From Angiostrongylus vasorum (taxonomy: Eukaryota; Nematoda; Chromadorea; Rhabditida; Metastrongylidae), in NCBI GenBank assembly GCA_018806985.1, contig JADANN010000364.1, forward strand, positions 2,721,001 through 2,785,000: a DNA stretch of 64,000 bases, written 5' to 3'. Numbering within the stretch: position 1 is the first letter of the stretch; every line of letters starts with the position of its first letter. Shown one piece after another: positions 23,373 to 33,806 of this stretch. The notes under the pieces are model-generated. The model was not told the DNA's origin. It did not search any database and saw only the letters and a program-made list of their open reading frames with translations. The position numbers and the translations under genes were made by a program.

Positions 23373-23416
<44 letters not shown>
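23373..23416. repeat. (TA)n microsatellite
   Basis: About 22 units, about 12 bp before a head-truncated SINE-A copy. Confidence 0.97.
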
Positions 23417-23418
<2 letters not shown>

Positions 23419-23427
23419 TTGCTCGTG

Positions 23428-23634
23428 TATACGCGTGTGTCCCACGCGCCCATGGCTCACCAAGCCTTCCATCTCTCGGGTTGACAATAGCACTGGCGTA
23501 ATACATCGGTAGGTCACCGCGAGTCACTGAAAGGCGAGATATGCATTCAAGCACCTCCAAACGGTGCTTAATGAAGTCGAATGCATTGCGCATCCCTCAA
23601 GGATTGAGCAAAGCCGAGAGCTTTACGCTTTTTT
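23428..23634 (+). mobile_element. SINE-A copy, head truncated
   Basis: Begins within the head (cacgcgcccatggctcacca), lacks part of the body, and has an intact tail to gccgagagctttacgc. It follows a (TA)n array. Confidence 0.7.
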
Positions 23635-23715
23635 ATATATGTTCTTGCTAACTTAACTGTCCTTGTTGAGGTAACGCGAGGCTGGCATCAATTGTTGTTG
23701 CTATTGTGACTCTAT

Positions 23716-23757
23716 GGCTGACGTCGGGGTGAAGGGACTTCGACTCCCTTCAGAGCC
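23716..23757 (-). other. hammerhead-like motif, altered core
   Basis: Minus strand: ggct ctga ... gtc agcc ends kept, stem II replaced by a longer hairpin (agggagtcgaagtccct), and gaaac replaced by ccgac. Likely inactive. Confidence 0.35.
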
Positions 23758-23763
23758 TGGACG

Positions 23764-23941
23764 TATTTTGTGTAACGATATCCGTATGATTCGGTGAGCT
23801 ATCTGTAGTACTAATGTAGATGATGAAGATTTGATGTATAAATGAATTCCACTATTTTGTGTAACGATATCCGTATGATTCGGTGAGCTATCTGTAGTAC
23901 TAATGTAGATGATGAAGATTTGATGTATAAATGAATTCCAC
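23764..23941. repeat. exact 89-bp tandem duplication
   Basis: 23764-23852 and 23853-23941 are identical by eye (both begin tattttgtgtaacgatatcc and end aatgaattccac). Lies inside hammerhead repeat copy 2. Confidence 0.95.
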
Positions 23942-24111
23942 TTTGCTTGGAAGGAAGGTGTTCACCGTTTTGTTGGGTGCATAAACATCCATGTGTTGTT
24001 CACGTGGGATGACGAATGAAACCCACTTTCAGCTTCCTAATTGTTTGTGTGCGAACAGATTAATGAGTCGTCTAGTTTGTGTTGATCATTGGGAGAGATT
24101 ACTCTTCTTAC

Positions 24112-24493
24112 TTATTTGGTACTTGAACGGGCCGTCATCACTAGTTGTACGGTCCCCCAGCACAATCACCACTTTACGGATATTTGCTGGTTAAGCCATT
24201 GTGGTTGCCCTGGAATCCCGAGGACAGCCTGGCCAAAGTCTGCCCCAGGTCGTCACCACCATAGGCAGTCGCAGCCTTTGTGGATCAGAGGGGGGATTTA
24301 CCACCATGCGACTTTGATACCAAGACGATGGTGGATCCTGGCATTGGCTTACTCTTAGCTAGGCTTCCTAATGGAAACGCCGTAGTCCTTCCCAGCTTGG
24401 GAGAACCCGCCAGGGGATGAATCCCCGCTGTAAGTCGCAGTCCAACACCCAGGAACATCTCTCAGCCACGATGAGGCGGTAAACCGTTGGGAG
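24112..24493 (-). mobile_element. SINE-D copy
   Basis: Complete, with tail ccgttcaagtaccaaataag on the minus strand. Internal order matches 21346-21730. Confidence 0.78.
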
Positions 24494-24554
24494 GAGATTA
24501 CTGTTCATAATAAACAACTAGACGAATTGTTTCATACAAAAATATTCTTCCATT

Positions 24555-24822
24555 ATGTCGCAGTCAAAGGTAAGTTGCTACTTGTCGCAAATCGCACAGA
24601 GGTGTACAAAAGTTCTTGATCTCGCTGGAGACAGATACAGCTTCGATAGTTGCTAAGAATTATTAGAGAATGCTGACGATGGTTCATGTGATGATGATGA
24701 GCGATTTGTTTGCCCGTCTTCCAAAACCAACGAATTTCGTGCCAACACCTCTTGCCATTTTTTCATATTCCGGCATTCTTCTTGCTAGCACTACCCTTCT
24801 GTTAACGGATATTCTGAGGTAG
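24555..24822 (+). CDS. candidate two-exon small membrane protein
   Basis: ATG TCG CAG TCA AAG is followed directly by a perfect donor (gtaagt) at 24570. After an acceptor-like attag at 24666 a frame encodes RMLTMVHVMMMSDLFARLP and then a hydrophobic stretch IFSYSGILLASTTLLLTDIL, ending at TAG 24820-24822. The joined product is 56 residues. The acceptor lacks a good pyrimidine tract, and a second frame of the same block is also open, so this is tentative. Confidence 0.28.
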
Positions 24823-25879
24823 CGTCATTTTCCTAGAAATAAGAGCCATCAATCCCTATTCCTATTACTTTGTAGCTCCATTCCCTCTATCGGTGTATTT
24901 CGTTGATTTACAATGATATTTTATTCTTTCGAACGGATTCTACCAATAAATAAACTCATCTGTGAGCAGATATATCATGGAAGAGCTTGTGCATTGACGG
25001 AGTTCATTCTGCAGAATAAAATACGACGTCGTCACCTCCACTGTCTTCTACCCATTTAGTTCCACTCTATGAACCAGTGGCACTGTAAGTCACTCTCTCT
25101 ATGTGTACTATTATCCTGCTCTCTCAGAGCCTTAGTTTATTTTGTCATTGTTTTTATGGTACATGAATCTGGCCGGCAATGAAGAAGAAGGAGAGTTGGT
25201 TTTTTGATATTTTTGCTATACAAGCATTCTAATGTGCTTTTTCGAGAGCTTTTCATTTTCATTTAACTTTTTTTATGAGTTGTTTTGCACCCGATTTCAT
25301 GTGGCGATACGACGTCATGAACGTCATTATCGGAGGTCGTTGAAGTTTGCCCGAAGACGAAGAATAGAACGACATTAACGGATGGATATTGTGATAGCTG
25401 CGCTAGGCGTCGTGTGCTACGTTGTCCAAACAGGGCGCCGCGCCACTAAGCGCACTAGCAAACAGCCTGCACGACTGATTTCTTGTGATCCCGTTGTATC
25501 AGTGACCACCACGATGATCAGAGATGTTCCCCACTTACTAAAAGACAAGCGACACACCTGTGGGTTGTATTTCACGGCACCATTCCGAAAATTTCCTATC
25601 CGACGTGCAAAAAGCAATATATCTGATCTCTACGTATCGGATATACTTTGTTATTTAGTTATTCTTTTATTTTGTTGCGATATTCAATAGCATGTTCTTG
25701 AACTGACAACGATTTGAGCACAGGCCGATCATTTATTTCGTGCTGCGATTCCGAATAAACTGGAAGGTTCATTGAGCTAAGGTCATCTTTTGATATTCAG
25801 GAATCGTCAAAGCTCAGTAGTTATGTTAACTTTTTTATCTACTGTCCACTGCAGTTTTTTCGTGTCAAGGTATTTATAT
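24823..25879. other. no firm feature
   Basis: Frames at 25382-25690 (+) and 25417-25617 (-) overlap on opposite strands; neither shows a family motif. Confidence 0.35.
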
Positions 25880-26048
25880 GAAATACACCACAATGATGCT
25901 GAGATATTTGCAAAATTCAGCACCGCACTTGTCTGCAGTCGGGATCGAACACGCTATTACCCTTTCCGGGGACTAACGCTTTCACCACCCCCACCATGCT
26001 GGCCTTTCGTTTCGCCTTTCTCTCGGCTAGTTTTCTCTCCACTATCTG
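25880..26048 (-). mobile_element. SINE-C copy, degraded
   Basis: tgatgctgagatatttgcaa, cgggatcgaacacgctatta and ctttcgtttcgcctttctct follow the family order. The distal part is lost. Confidence 0.62.
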
Positions 26049-26390
26049 AGTAGTTATATTTTTTTGCTATCGAAAACCCTAGAAAAAAGAAAGCGATTAC
26101 GGGAAAAATCCGCCGCCGGACTAATAGAAGTCGTCCTCGAGCGTGCGATATTACGCGCGATAGGTGAGACTGGACAAGCAGTAGTCGTATATCATCTTCC
26201 TTCCTCATACTACAGTTCAGCGGTATTTCCTCCTTAGATAATTACTTATCTGTGTGTCCTTAGATCTCATCTTCATAAGTCTTCACATATACAAGAGTTG
26301 AGCACTTTGACGATGAACGTTTAATTGCAATTATTATGGAAATCCCTATTGTTCTTTAACCTTGCGTTTCAATTTCAGAGTAGAGTTTGC

Positions 26391-26580
26391 TGGTCAAAAT
26401 AGAAACTATGGTAAGATATGCGTTTTTGCCTTGGTCCATTGACAAATCTGCATAAGGTTGTAAAAAAATCTTTGTTACAGCTAAGTTTTAGGCAGTTTGG
26501 CTTTCATCATAGCTACGGTGATTCAAGTCAACGGTCCACAGCAGTTGTTTCTTCTTGAGATGTCGGCATTTGCAACCGTA
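26391..26580 (+). other. ATG followed directly by a donor; possible micro-gene
   Basis: An ATG is followed at once by gtaagat, and after acceptor tttgttacag the frame continues LSFRQFGFHHSYGDSS to a stop after about 25 residues. This layout resembles first exons of short nematode genes. It is small enough to be chance. Confidence 0.15.
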
Positions 26581-26906
26581 GCGTCGAGTGGAGTGGAGCA
26601 TTGCATAAATGAAATATCCTTGTCACCCATCACCCTTTTTGCAGACCTCTGGCCGAGCTGAAAACGATTTATCCTCACTAGGCAGTTTTCGAGGACTCAG
26701 GACGGTCCTTCGTCTACTGACAACCAAAATTATTTTTGTGGTGACAATCCATCCTGTACTGGTTGCATCAGTATTAGACATCACATAGCAGAACAATAAT
26801 GTTAGTACTGGCTTTCATTGAGCCGCAGCGTGGATAATCAGTGTTTTGCTCTACTACATTTTTTCTCAACGTTGTACAAAACTCCTTGTTCCATCAGAAG
26901 GAGGTT

Positions 26907-27248
26907 TTAGGGCTTCTGAACCCAACACTCTTTTTGAAGACGTTTTTTAGATCTGGTTTTCTCGTCCTCTGAAATCGTAGTTTCTTCCTTGTTATTATGC
27001 TTGCTCTTGAATTTAGGAACACGTAAGAAACGATTTCCTTTGTTCGACATTCTTCCCTCCAGTGAACTGTTCCGTTTCTTGGTGTTGGTGTTTTTTTGGC
27101 TATGGTAAGTATTCTGTTCATTTATCTTTATCTGATCACTGCTCAGAGCGTCGTCACTTGTACAGGATGCATTTCGTGTCACACATAACAGTGTGATCAA
27201 CAAACGGAACGGGTTTATTGCGCAAGGGAAACGCCGAACAAACCTCAT
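26907..27248 (-). CDS. candidate secreted basic protein (single exon, 113 aa)
   Basis: One uninterrupted minus-strand frame begins with a signal-peptide-like N-terminus: basic MRFVRRF, hydrophobic FRLLITLLCV, and a plausible cleavage after NASC. The mature part is very basic and hydrophilic, with dibasic or tribasic sites (KKR twice) and few cysteines. It ends ECWVQKP. It resembles a small secreted or processed peptide precursor in shape only; no family is recognised. Another open block (27322-27479) lies just upstream on the same strand. Confidence 0.35.
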   Translation of the reverse strand: MRFVRRFPCAINPFRLLITLLCVTRNASCTSDDALSSDQIKINEQNTYHSQKNTNTKKRNSSLEGRMSNKGNRFLRVPKFKSKHNNKEETTISEDEKTRSKKRLQKECWVQKP

Positions 27249-27321
27249 ATTCCATCTTGCTGCTCAGCTGAGATGTTTGGAGCTGCTATTTTATTTGAAC
27301 CTGATTCTTCGGCACGCCCTT

Positions 27322-27479
27322 CTACCGTTGCACACCGTTTACACGGATCAAAGCTCCAGCACAACGTAGAATTCTTGATCGCGACTGCTCTTCTTGAAGA
27401 TTCTTGTATAACGTCCATCCGTATTTGGTGTTTGCTATGACTTTTCTTACTGAAGCAAAATGTCTTGTCTTATCTGTAA
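27322..27479 (-). CDS. candidate terminal exon, unknown product
   Basis: After a minus-strand acceptor (ttgtttctgttacag) the frame reads ...KTRHFASVRKVIANTKYGW, then LYKNLQEEQSRSRILRC, and ends at TAG. It is basic and protein-like throughout. No partner exon is assigned; the block at 29005-29193 on the same strand is the nearest candidate. Confidence 0.3.
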
Positions 27480-28149
27480 CAGAAACAATTTTCAGCAACG
27501 ACCCCATGCTATGCAGAATAATGATCCTTTGTAAAGAGACTAGAGAGGTCAGTATTTGCTTTGGATATTTATAACCTTCCACTGAGTCACTCCTTTGAGA
27601 AAGCCTTCCAGTTCTAGTTGCCCTTCTGTTTTACAAATGAACTAGATGAGGGCGACATGCAATTTTTTACGTGTTGCTTCCAATCTTTTATGACTGTTGT
27701 TCTGTAATCTCCATTTATTATCCGCTCTAAATGAAACCCTCATTTAGTAATAGAATTTCCAGAATGACAACGAGGGCTCCATCGCTCATTTCAGGTACGA
27801 TGGGACTATTTTTCCCTTTTTTTCCTCATCGTGGTTTTTGTCAGAGTTAGCACCTGGTTTTACCGTTGTTTCAAGAGCTTGATGACCAGCACCTGTAGGA
27901 GTGGTTGTCGCATTGTATGTGACAAACTCATTGGGATTTCATAGATCTGTCACCTTGTCCATAACCTTCAGCGGCAAGTTAACACTAGAAGTTACCCGTA
28001 CAATAAAAAGGAATAACTGGATATGAGCGCTAGTAGAGGCTGATCAACTAGTTTCCCAAGGCTTATAAGGTAAAGCATCAGAGTTCGGCATTGTGTGTTT
28101 ACCAGTCCGTAAATAGTGCATCGTGCGTTCGTAGCCATTCATTGCATCG

Positions 28150-28275
28150 TACAGGCATGTGTGGCCTATAAAACGACTTTGTGGAAGCCTACCAATGCAT
28201 CAAGTCAGTATTTTCATCTCTTCGAATAAGTCTGATATCAATTTGGATAGCCTAGAGGTATGCGAAATTTCGCTT
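28150..28275 (-). mobile_element. SINE-A fragment, degraded
   Basis: Shows only a weak match to the middle of the family (caatgcatcaagtcagtatt, aagtctgatatcaatttgg). Confidence 0.3.
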
Positions 28276-28362
28276 ATGTGAAAATTAGGGTCGAACCAAA
28301 CACCACGTTTTTTGTCGCAAGGAATCGCTAAGCAATGTCCTGCTAAAAGGATAAAAAGACGG

Positions 28363-28618
28363 AAAGATAAAGCTCTCTGCGTTGATCAATCCCTGAGGGA
28401 TACGTTATGCAACCATCTTTAGAGGCGATTGAACGCCTGACTGGCTTATAAAGGACTCGCGGTGCTTCTCAATATGTCGAAGTCAGTGTTGCTCTCCTAG
28501 CAGACAAGTTTCGTACAAATTTTCGGACCCCGGATGGATGGAAGGCTTGATGAGCCTGGGGTGCGGGACCGATCCCATATGTATTGCAGGGCTTCTAACC
28601 GCTCCGCTACACGCACTC
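28363..28618 (-). mobile_element. SINE-A copy, nearly full length
   Basis: Tail (gataaagctctctgcgttga), body (agcagacaagtttcgtacaa) and head (gctccgctacacgcactcc) are all present, with scattered substitutions. Confidence 0.75.
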
Positions 28619-28737
28619 CACTATGCTGCTATGTCTGCAAAGTATGACCATTTGAATAGGCTGTTTTTCTAAGTGAATGCAGACTTTGTCGTCGATTTTT
28701 ATTTACTGCCTTTTTTCTATGTGATTTATGCCGCAGA

Positions 28738-28975
28738 TTCAGCCTAACTGGGTTCAATGCCGATTTGTGGCCCACAGATTAATCCCGTCGACGGGTGATT
28801 GCTGATAGCAGCTATAGCTCAATAACACGGCTGAGAGAAAGGCGAAACGAAGGACCCGCATGGTGTAGTGGCGATCGCCTTAGACCCCAGAGAGGGTAAT
28901 AGCGCACGCATTCGCCACCACAGTCACCCGCGCTCCGGAGTTTTGCAAATATCTCAGCATCATTATGGTTTTATT
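28738..28975 (+). mobile_element. SINE-C copy
   Basis: Complete order of landmarks from ctgggttcaatgccgatttg through gaaacgaaggacccgcatgg to gcaaatatctcagcatcatt. Confidence 0.75.
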
Positions 28976-29004
28976 TCCCCGAATTTTGTTCTCTTCGTCT
29001 CGAA

Positions 29005-29193
29005 TTACTTAGGCTTCGTACTAGTGGCATTTCTATTCTCGATCTTTCGAGAACAAATTCCTTGAAGCTTAGTGGTAAATTCAAGAGTCTTTGCGCTGGC
29101 AAGAAAGTCAATGTAAGATTGGACGTGTTTGCGAATGTCAGACGTTCTTAAGACATTATCATTGAAGTTCTTCGACATTTCGACGTCCATGAC
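29005..29193 (-). CDS. candidate exon, unknown product
   Basis: Minus strand, after acceptor gtcatctcatag: the frame reads VMDVEMSKNFNDNVLRTSDI, then RKHVQSYIDFLASAKTLEF and on to a stop 60 codons after the Met. The mix of helical, charged and hydrophobic residues suggests true coding. It could join the minus-strand blocks at 27.3-27.5 kb into a larger gene. The family is not recognised. Confidence 0.35.
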   Translation of the reverse strand, partial: VMDVEMSKNFNDNVLRTSDIRKHVQSYIDFLASAKTLEFTTKLQGICSRKIENRNATSTKPK

Positions 29194-29877
29194 CTCTATG
29201 AGATGACAGAAGCCAATTATTTGCCATGTAACTTCCTCACGTAATGCTACTATTCGAATTCTTATGCGTGAATCTTTCCTAAGTGCTGGGACACTTCAGA
29301 CTAGTTGTGAATGATTTATCCACTCTTTTTCAATTTTCAAACGATAAGTCGGTGACATATGTACCATGGCCAGTATTTAGCTTTTGGTTCCTTCAAATAG
29401 CTTCATACTTGTGAGTCCTTTAGATAAGAAGTGGACAGAGGGAGTGATAGATGTTCATCTAAAGAAATGTTGACAAGAGTTCTCAGCTTTACTTCCGTCT
29501 TGCCTGCTTGAAATATCACTACTAGCTGTTACCCAGGTAACCAACAGTGCGAGTATTCGTTATGGCACGCACACATATCGTAAACGGTGATTAGGAAAGT
29601 TTGATGATGGGAGCAGCAATAAGTTTTTTTAGTTATCAGGTAAAAATGTTGACATAGCATGCAAGGCTAAACCCTGAATTGCTAGCTGATGGCATGCTCA
29701 AGACATTAAGTTTGCCAAGTAACTGATCGACCATAGAACCTCTATGATATACAAACATTCGAAGCGATAGCGCAAAGCATTTCTTCTCCGAATCACTTTT
29801 TTATGAGAGGAACTTCCTTGCTGTTAGTCAGTAATTAGGCATGATATATTTAACTCCCTTAAGTGGAATCAACTCTG

Positions 29878-30098
29878 TGCTACAACGATGCTGAGATATT
29901 TGCAAAACTCCGGACCATAGATGTCTGCAGCGAGGAACGATCCGGAGTTCAACGCATTAACCACCATACCATGGCCGTCCTTCGTTTCGCCTTTCCTTCA
30001 GTTGGTTTTCTATCTACCAGTGCCATCAGCAATCACCCGTCAGCGGTATTGATCTGGGAAGCCCAAATCTGCAATGAATCCAGTTAAGCTGAGGCTGA
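29878..30098 (-). mobile_element. SINE-C copy
   Basis: gatgctgagatatttgcaaa, ccatggccgtccttcgtttc and caatcacccgtcagcggta are present. It pairs head to head with the next SINE-C copy on the opposite strand. Confidence 0.7.
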
Positions 30099-30194
30099 GT
30101 TTTACAAGTATCTCAGCATCATTGTGGTTGTATCACACATAATACTCTGCCGTGAAAAATTGTCATAGGTAGTAAATAAAAAAGTGAACATTGT

Positions 30195-30445
30195 GATTTC
30201 GACTGAAGCCTCAGTTTATGGGTTCATTGCCGGTTTGGGCTCCTCAGATCAATCCCGTTGATGGGTGATTGCCGATGACACTGGTAGATAGAAAACTAGC
30301 TGAGAGAAGGGGAAACGAAGGACCCACATGGTACGGTGGTGAACGTTATCCACTGTATAGGATAATAGCGCGCTCGTCTCCCACTGGACAGACACTGCGG
30401 TCCGGAGTTTTGTAAATATTTCAGCATAATTGGAGTTGTTTTCAC
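30195..30445 (+). mobile_element. SINE-C copy
   Basis: gggttcattgccggtttggg, gaaacgaaggacccacatgg and cggtccggagttttgtaaat in order, followed by the family flank (aaagtgaacactg). Confidence 0.7.
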
Positions 30446-31815
30446 ACATAATACTCTGTAGTGAAAAATTGTAATGGGCGGTGAATAACAAAGTGAACAC
30501 TGTAACTCTGTACTTTTTTTATCCCTTTTTTTCATGTGAAAATATAGGCCTAGGAGTTCCTTACGTTTCCTTACCTGCGGCTTTTTTATCTCTTGTTCCC
30601 ATTTTAAGAGGAATACATTGTAGTTCTCGTAAAGTATTCATCGAGTGCATCACTTCTCAACTCATCGAAGTGTATTCGTTTCGATTACTGGCGATTGGGT
30701 GTGGATGATGGGCAAACATCAAAGTACCATTGCAACATCCTTATTTCTGTAAACGATTCTTTCGTTCAAACGTTAACAGACTTAATCTATAGGTATTTTT
30801 ATACTTGCTAAAGTATCTTTTGTAAGCGAGAAACAAGGGACAGTAAGACCATAAAAAGCTCCATGTTCTTAACGTTGCTTACTAACTCATTTACTAATCC
30901 CACTAATTCATTAGAATTCTCAGAGCTAATAGGTCTTCATTTAATGTGAACCCGAAATTCCTCTTCACTCGAACAACCGTCAATAACAACATGAATTGGA
31001 CGGCTTCTAGAGAACGCTTCTTCCGATTCCGAGCTGTTGTCAGTCGACACTGCATGATCATTCGACTAAGTGGTTGCTCTCTGATTCGAAGTTTTTTATT
31101 TCTACAAGCAAGTCTTCAGAGAAATAGAGCGGCCACTGACGATCACTTTTTCACTAATCTACTTTCATGTATCGATTACGCATAAAATCTTTACTCATAA
31201 CGATGCAGCTATGGCTTAACCAGCTCATGATGATATGATGTCGCTTAAGTCCAGTTTTATCACAGACTCATTTGAACGTCTCATAACCGTTTGCATTCAT
31301 GTTGTCTAGTCATTGCATGTCCAAGAAGATATAACAGCTCTCAGAGGCTTCAAATCGATTTCCGACTTAAAGAACTATGGAACTACTCCCATGAGATATA
31401 ATAGCGCGCCAAAATGTGGATGTCTAGCTATAGTAAAGAAATCAGATGTGGTAGGACCGCATTTCCATTAAATGTTGCAGTCCCATTTGGAGCTTGTGCA
31501 GTACTTCTGTACTAATTTCAGAAAAGGAACCACTTTTCCCTGTCCTTCTTATTTGTTGGAAACAATACACATTGCCCCAGGAATTCAGGCTATGTTTAGC
31601 TCAAAAAAAATGTCTGCCCCGATACGCTTTTAAGAAAATAGACTAATTGCCACGTTAGTTGGTTGCGGGGAACACAACACTAGTATGTGAAGTGTGATTC
31701 CATTCCAATCTTACTCCTTACGCGTAGTTTTCTTCCGTTAAATGCCTTCGGTTCTTCTATTTTTTTGGAATTTCGTAGTTTTTTGAAATCCTAAGTGCCA
31801 GCATTACGTTAGAAC
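30446..31815. other. no supported feature
   Basis: Only short frames; no splice-consistent exon and no family repeat seen. Confidence 0.5.
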
Positions 31816-32226
31816 TTGTCAAAAGTCAAAAAGAAATTTTTCGTGCCTACTATTGCCCGGAGTGGTAGTTGTTATTGCGGTGTGCTAAGTGCACTCAGTA
31901 CTCCATCTCATCTTCTACGGCCGGTTGGGGATCGTTGTCAATTTCCACAGGTGACCATGGACATCGGAGCGGTTTTTTCCGACCACGGGAACCTGTTGTG
32001 TGGACGAGGGTGTCCACTTGGCGGCGCCAAATCTCTCGCGCTTATCTCCATCGCTGTCACTTCGTCGCCGGCTGTGGCTAATACTTCCCGGTCACCACAT
32101 CACACAATAGAGCACATCCTTTTCGTGTATTACACAAATCTGGGCTTAGATTTCAGGAAATGTAGGAATGAATTTTGTTTACCGCACCTTCTGGTCTGCT
32201 TTTCCACGTGTATTCTTTTGAAATGA
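31816..32226 (+). other. GC-rich block open on both strands, unassigned
   Basis: A GC-rich island in AT-rich surroundings is open for 136 codons on the plus strand and partly open on the minus strand, where IWRRQVDTLVHTTGSRGRKK can be read. It resembles degraded transposon coding DNA more than a gene, but there is no motif to name it. Confidence 0.2.
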
Positions 32227-32329
32227 TTAAATAAAGTGAATACATGAGAAACTTCCATCAACTTTGGTAATTTTCTCTTTTGCAAGTTCTGCATGCAGTA
32301 TTTTTTCCGATTGTTTCGTGACTGAAATA

Positions 32330-32560
32330 GAACCACAATGATTTTGAGATATGAGTAAAATTCTAAGTCTCAGCTAAGCTTCGAACCTGCGATTATCCTT
32401 TCCAGGTGCTCACGTGTTACCCACTACGCTATCGAGACCCTCACCTTCGCTTTGCCGTTTTTCGGCCACTTCTTTACCCTGACGGTGATATCAACAGTCA
32501 GCTATCAACGGGAATGATCTGGGGAACGCAAATCGGCATTGAACCTAGTTAAGCTGAAGC
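32330..32560 (-). mobile_element. SINE-C copy, diverged
   Basis: Diverged but ordered match (tgattttgagatatgag, gaacctgcgattatccttt, ggaacgcaaatcggcattga). Lies just past the 3' end of the RTE element. Confidence 0.58.
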
Positions 32561-32694
32561 TGCAGTCCAAATCACAATGTTTAACTTTTTGTTCACTATC
32601 TATTATTTATTTCACGAGTTTTGTTACCACTTGCCAGCGAGTGGGAACTATTCCAGAAAACTAAGGGTTTTGTGCATTGCGGTCTTCAACTGTA

Positions 32695-33375
32695 TCACCT
32701 GTAGTCCCGTTGATCATTGGAGTGACTCAAGCGGGCACCAGTAAATCTTCCAATTTTCCGGTCGCGTGCAAGAGCAGCCCAATGGGTTCTGCTCGCTCTA
32801 TGGACTCGTCTAGCATCATATCTTTCTTCTAGGCACTTCGTGAAGAACTCTGAACATCGGGTCGGTGGTCTTCCTGCAGTACGTTTGACATCCCGAGGAA
32901 TCCAGTCACTAACTGCTCTTGTCCATCGGTTGTCATTCATACGCAGTACGTGTCCGGCCCACCTTGTCTTCGCCTGTTTGGCGTACAGAACGGCATCCTT
33001 GATTTTTGATCGTTGACGCAGGTCGGAGCTTCGGATCCCATCCCAAACATGTGTGAAACGGGATACTCCTAGCATCGTCCTTTCGACTACGCGGTCGATA
33101 ACGCTGAGTGATCTTTCATCCTGCTTACGCAGCGACCAAGTTTCCGAGGCATACGTTAAGGCAGGAAGTACCGTTGAGTCGAAAAGGTGGGCACGGAGTC
33201 GGGTGTTCTTTGTTTTCTTCACTACATCCTCGATGCTCTTGAAAGCACCCCCCAAGCCGCTCGTTTCCTTCTGCTCAGCTCTGGAGCTAGGTCGTTCATC
33301 ATATTGATTTCCCGACCTAGATAGATCTAACTGGAGCATTCGGAGATATTCGTTCCGTTGGCATGAATGGGGCAT
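32695..33375 (-). pseudogene. RTE retrotransposon C-terminal region
   Basis: This 226-codon frame holds the conserved region after the RT palm: HLFDSTVLPALTYASETWSL, IDRVVERTMLGVSRFTHVW, KTRWAGHVLRMNDNRWTRAV, WIPRDVKRTAGRPPTRCSEF and HWAALARDRKIGRFTGARL. It is intact to its stop codon and is the best-preserved part of the element. Confidence 0.85.
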
Positions 33376-33806
33376 GCGAAACCAATCCGTTCTTCATGAA
33401 CATCGTTTTTGTGAGATTTAGTCAAAGACCAATCTTTCCACAGGCTTTATCAAAGTCGGTAAGCATACGTTCCGCTTGGTCAATGTTTGGTGTTATAAGG
33501 ACGATGCCATCAGCAAAGCGAAGATGATGTAACTGCCGACCATCGATTTTTTACTCCCATATTACCCCCATTCCAGTGTTCGCATGACGTTCTGGAGGGT
33601 GGCGGTAAATAATTTTAGGGAAATGGTGTCGCCTTGCCTAACCGCTCTTTTGATGTCGATGTTAATATCGTTGTAGAGTGCTGAAATCTTGGTTGTGAAA
33701 TTTTTTGTACAGCTCACGAAAGAAATCTTTATGTACTGAGTATGGACTCCTTGACTATCAAGAGCTTCCATGACTGCTCCTATCTCAATTGAGTCAAAAG
33801 TCTTCT

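Larger units (their letters stand above)
23640..24020 (-). repeat. hammerhead-bearing dispersed repeat, copy 2
   Basis: Same order as copy 1 on the minus strand, including tgttgttcacgtgggatgac at the 5' side. It contains an exact 89-bp tandem duplication. Confidence 0.5.

Noticed and set aside
15013..23416. CRISPR array or bacterial insertion
   Set aside because: Repeats are dispersed, lack regular spacers and sit in sequence with introns; no bacterial gene order is seen.
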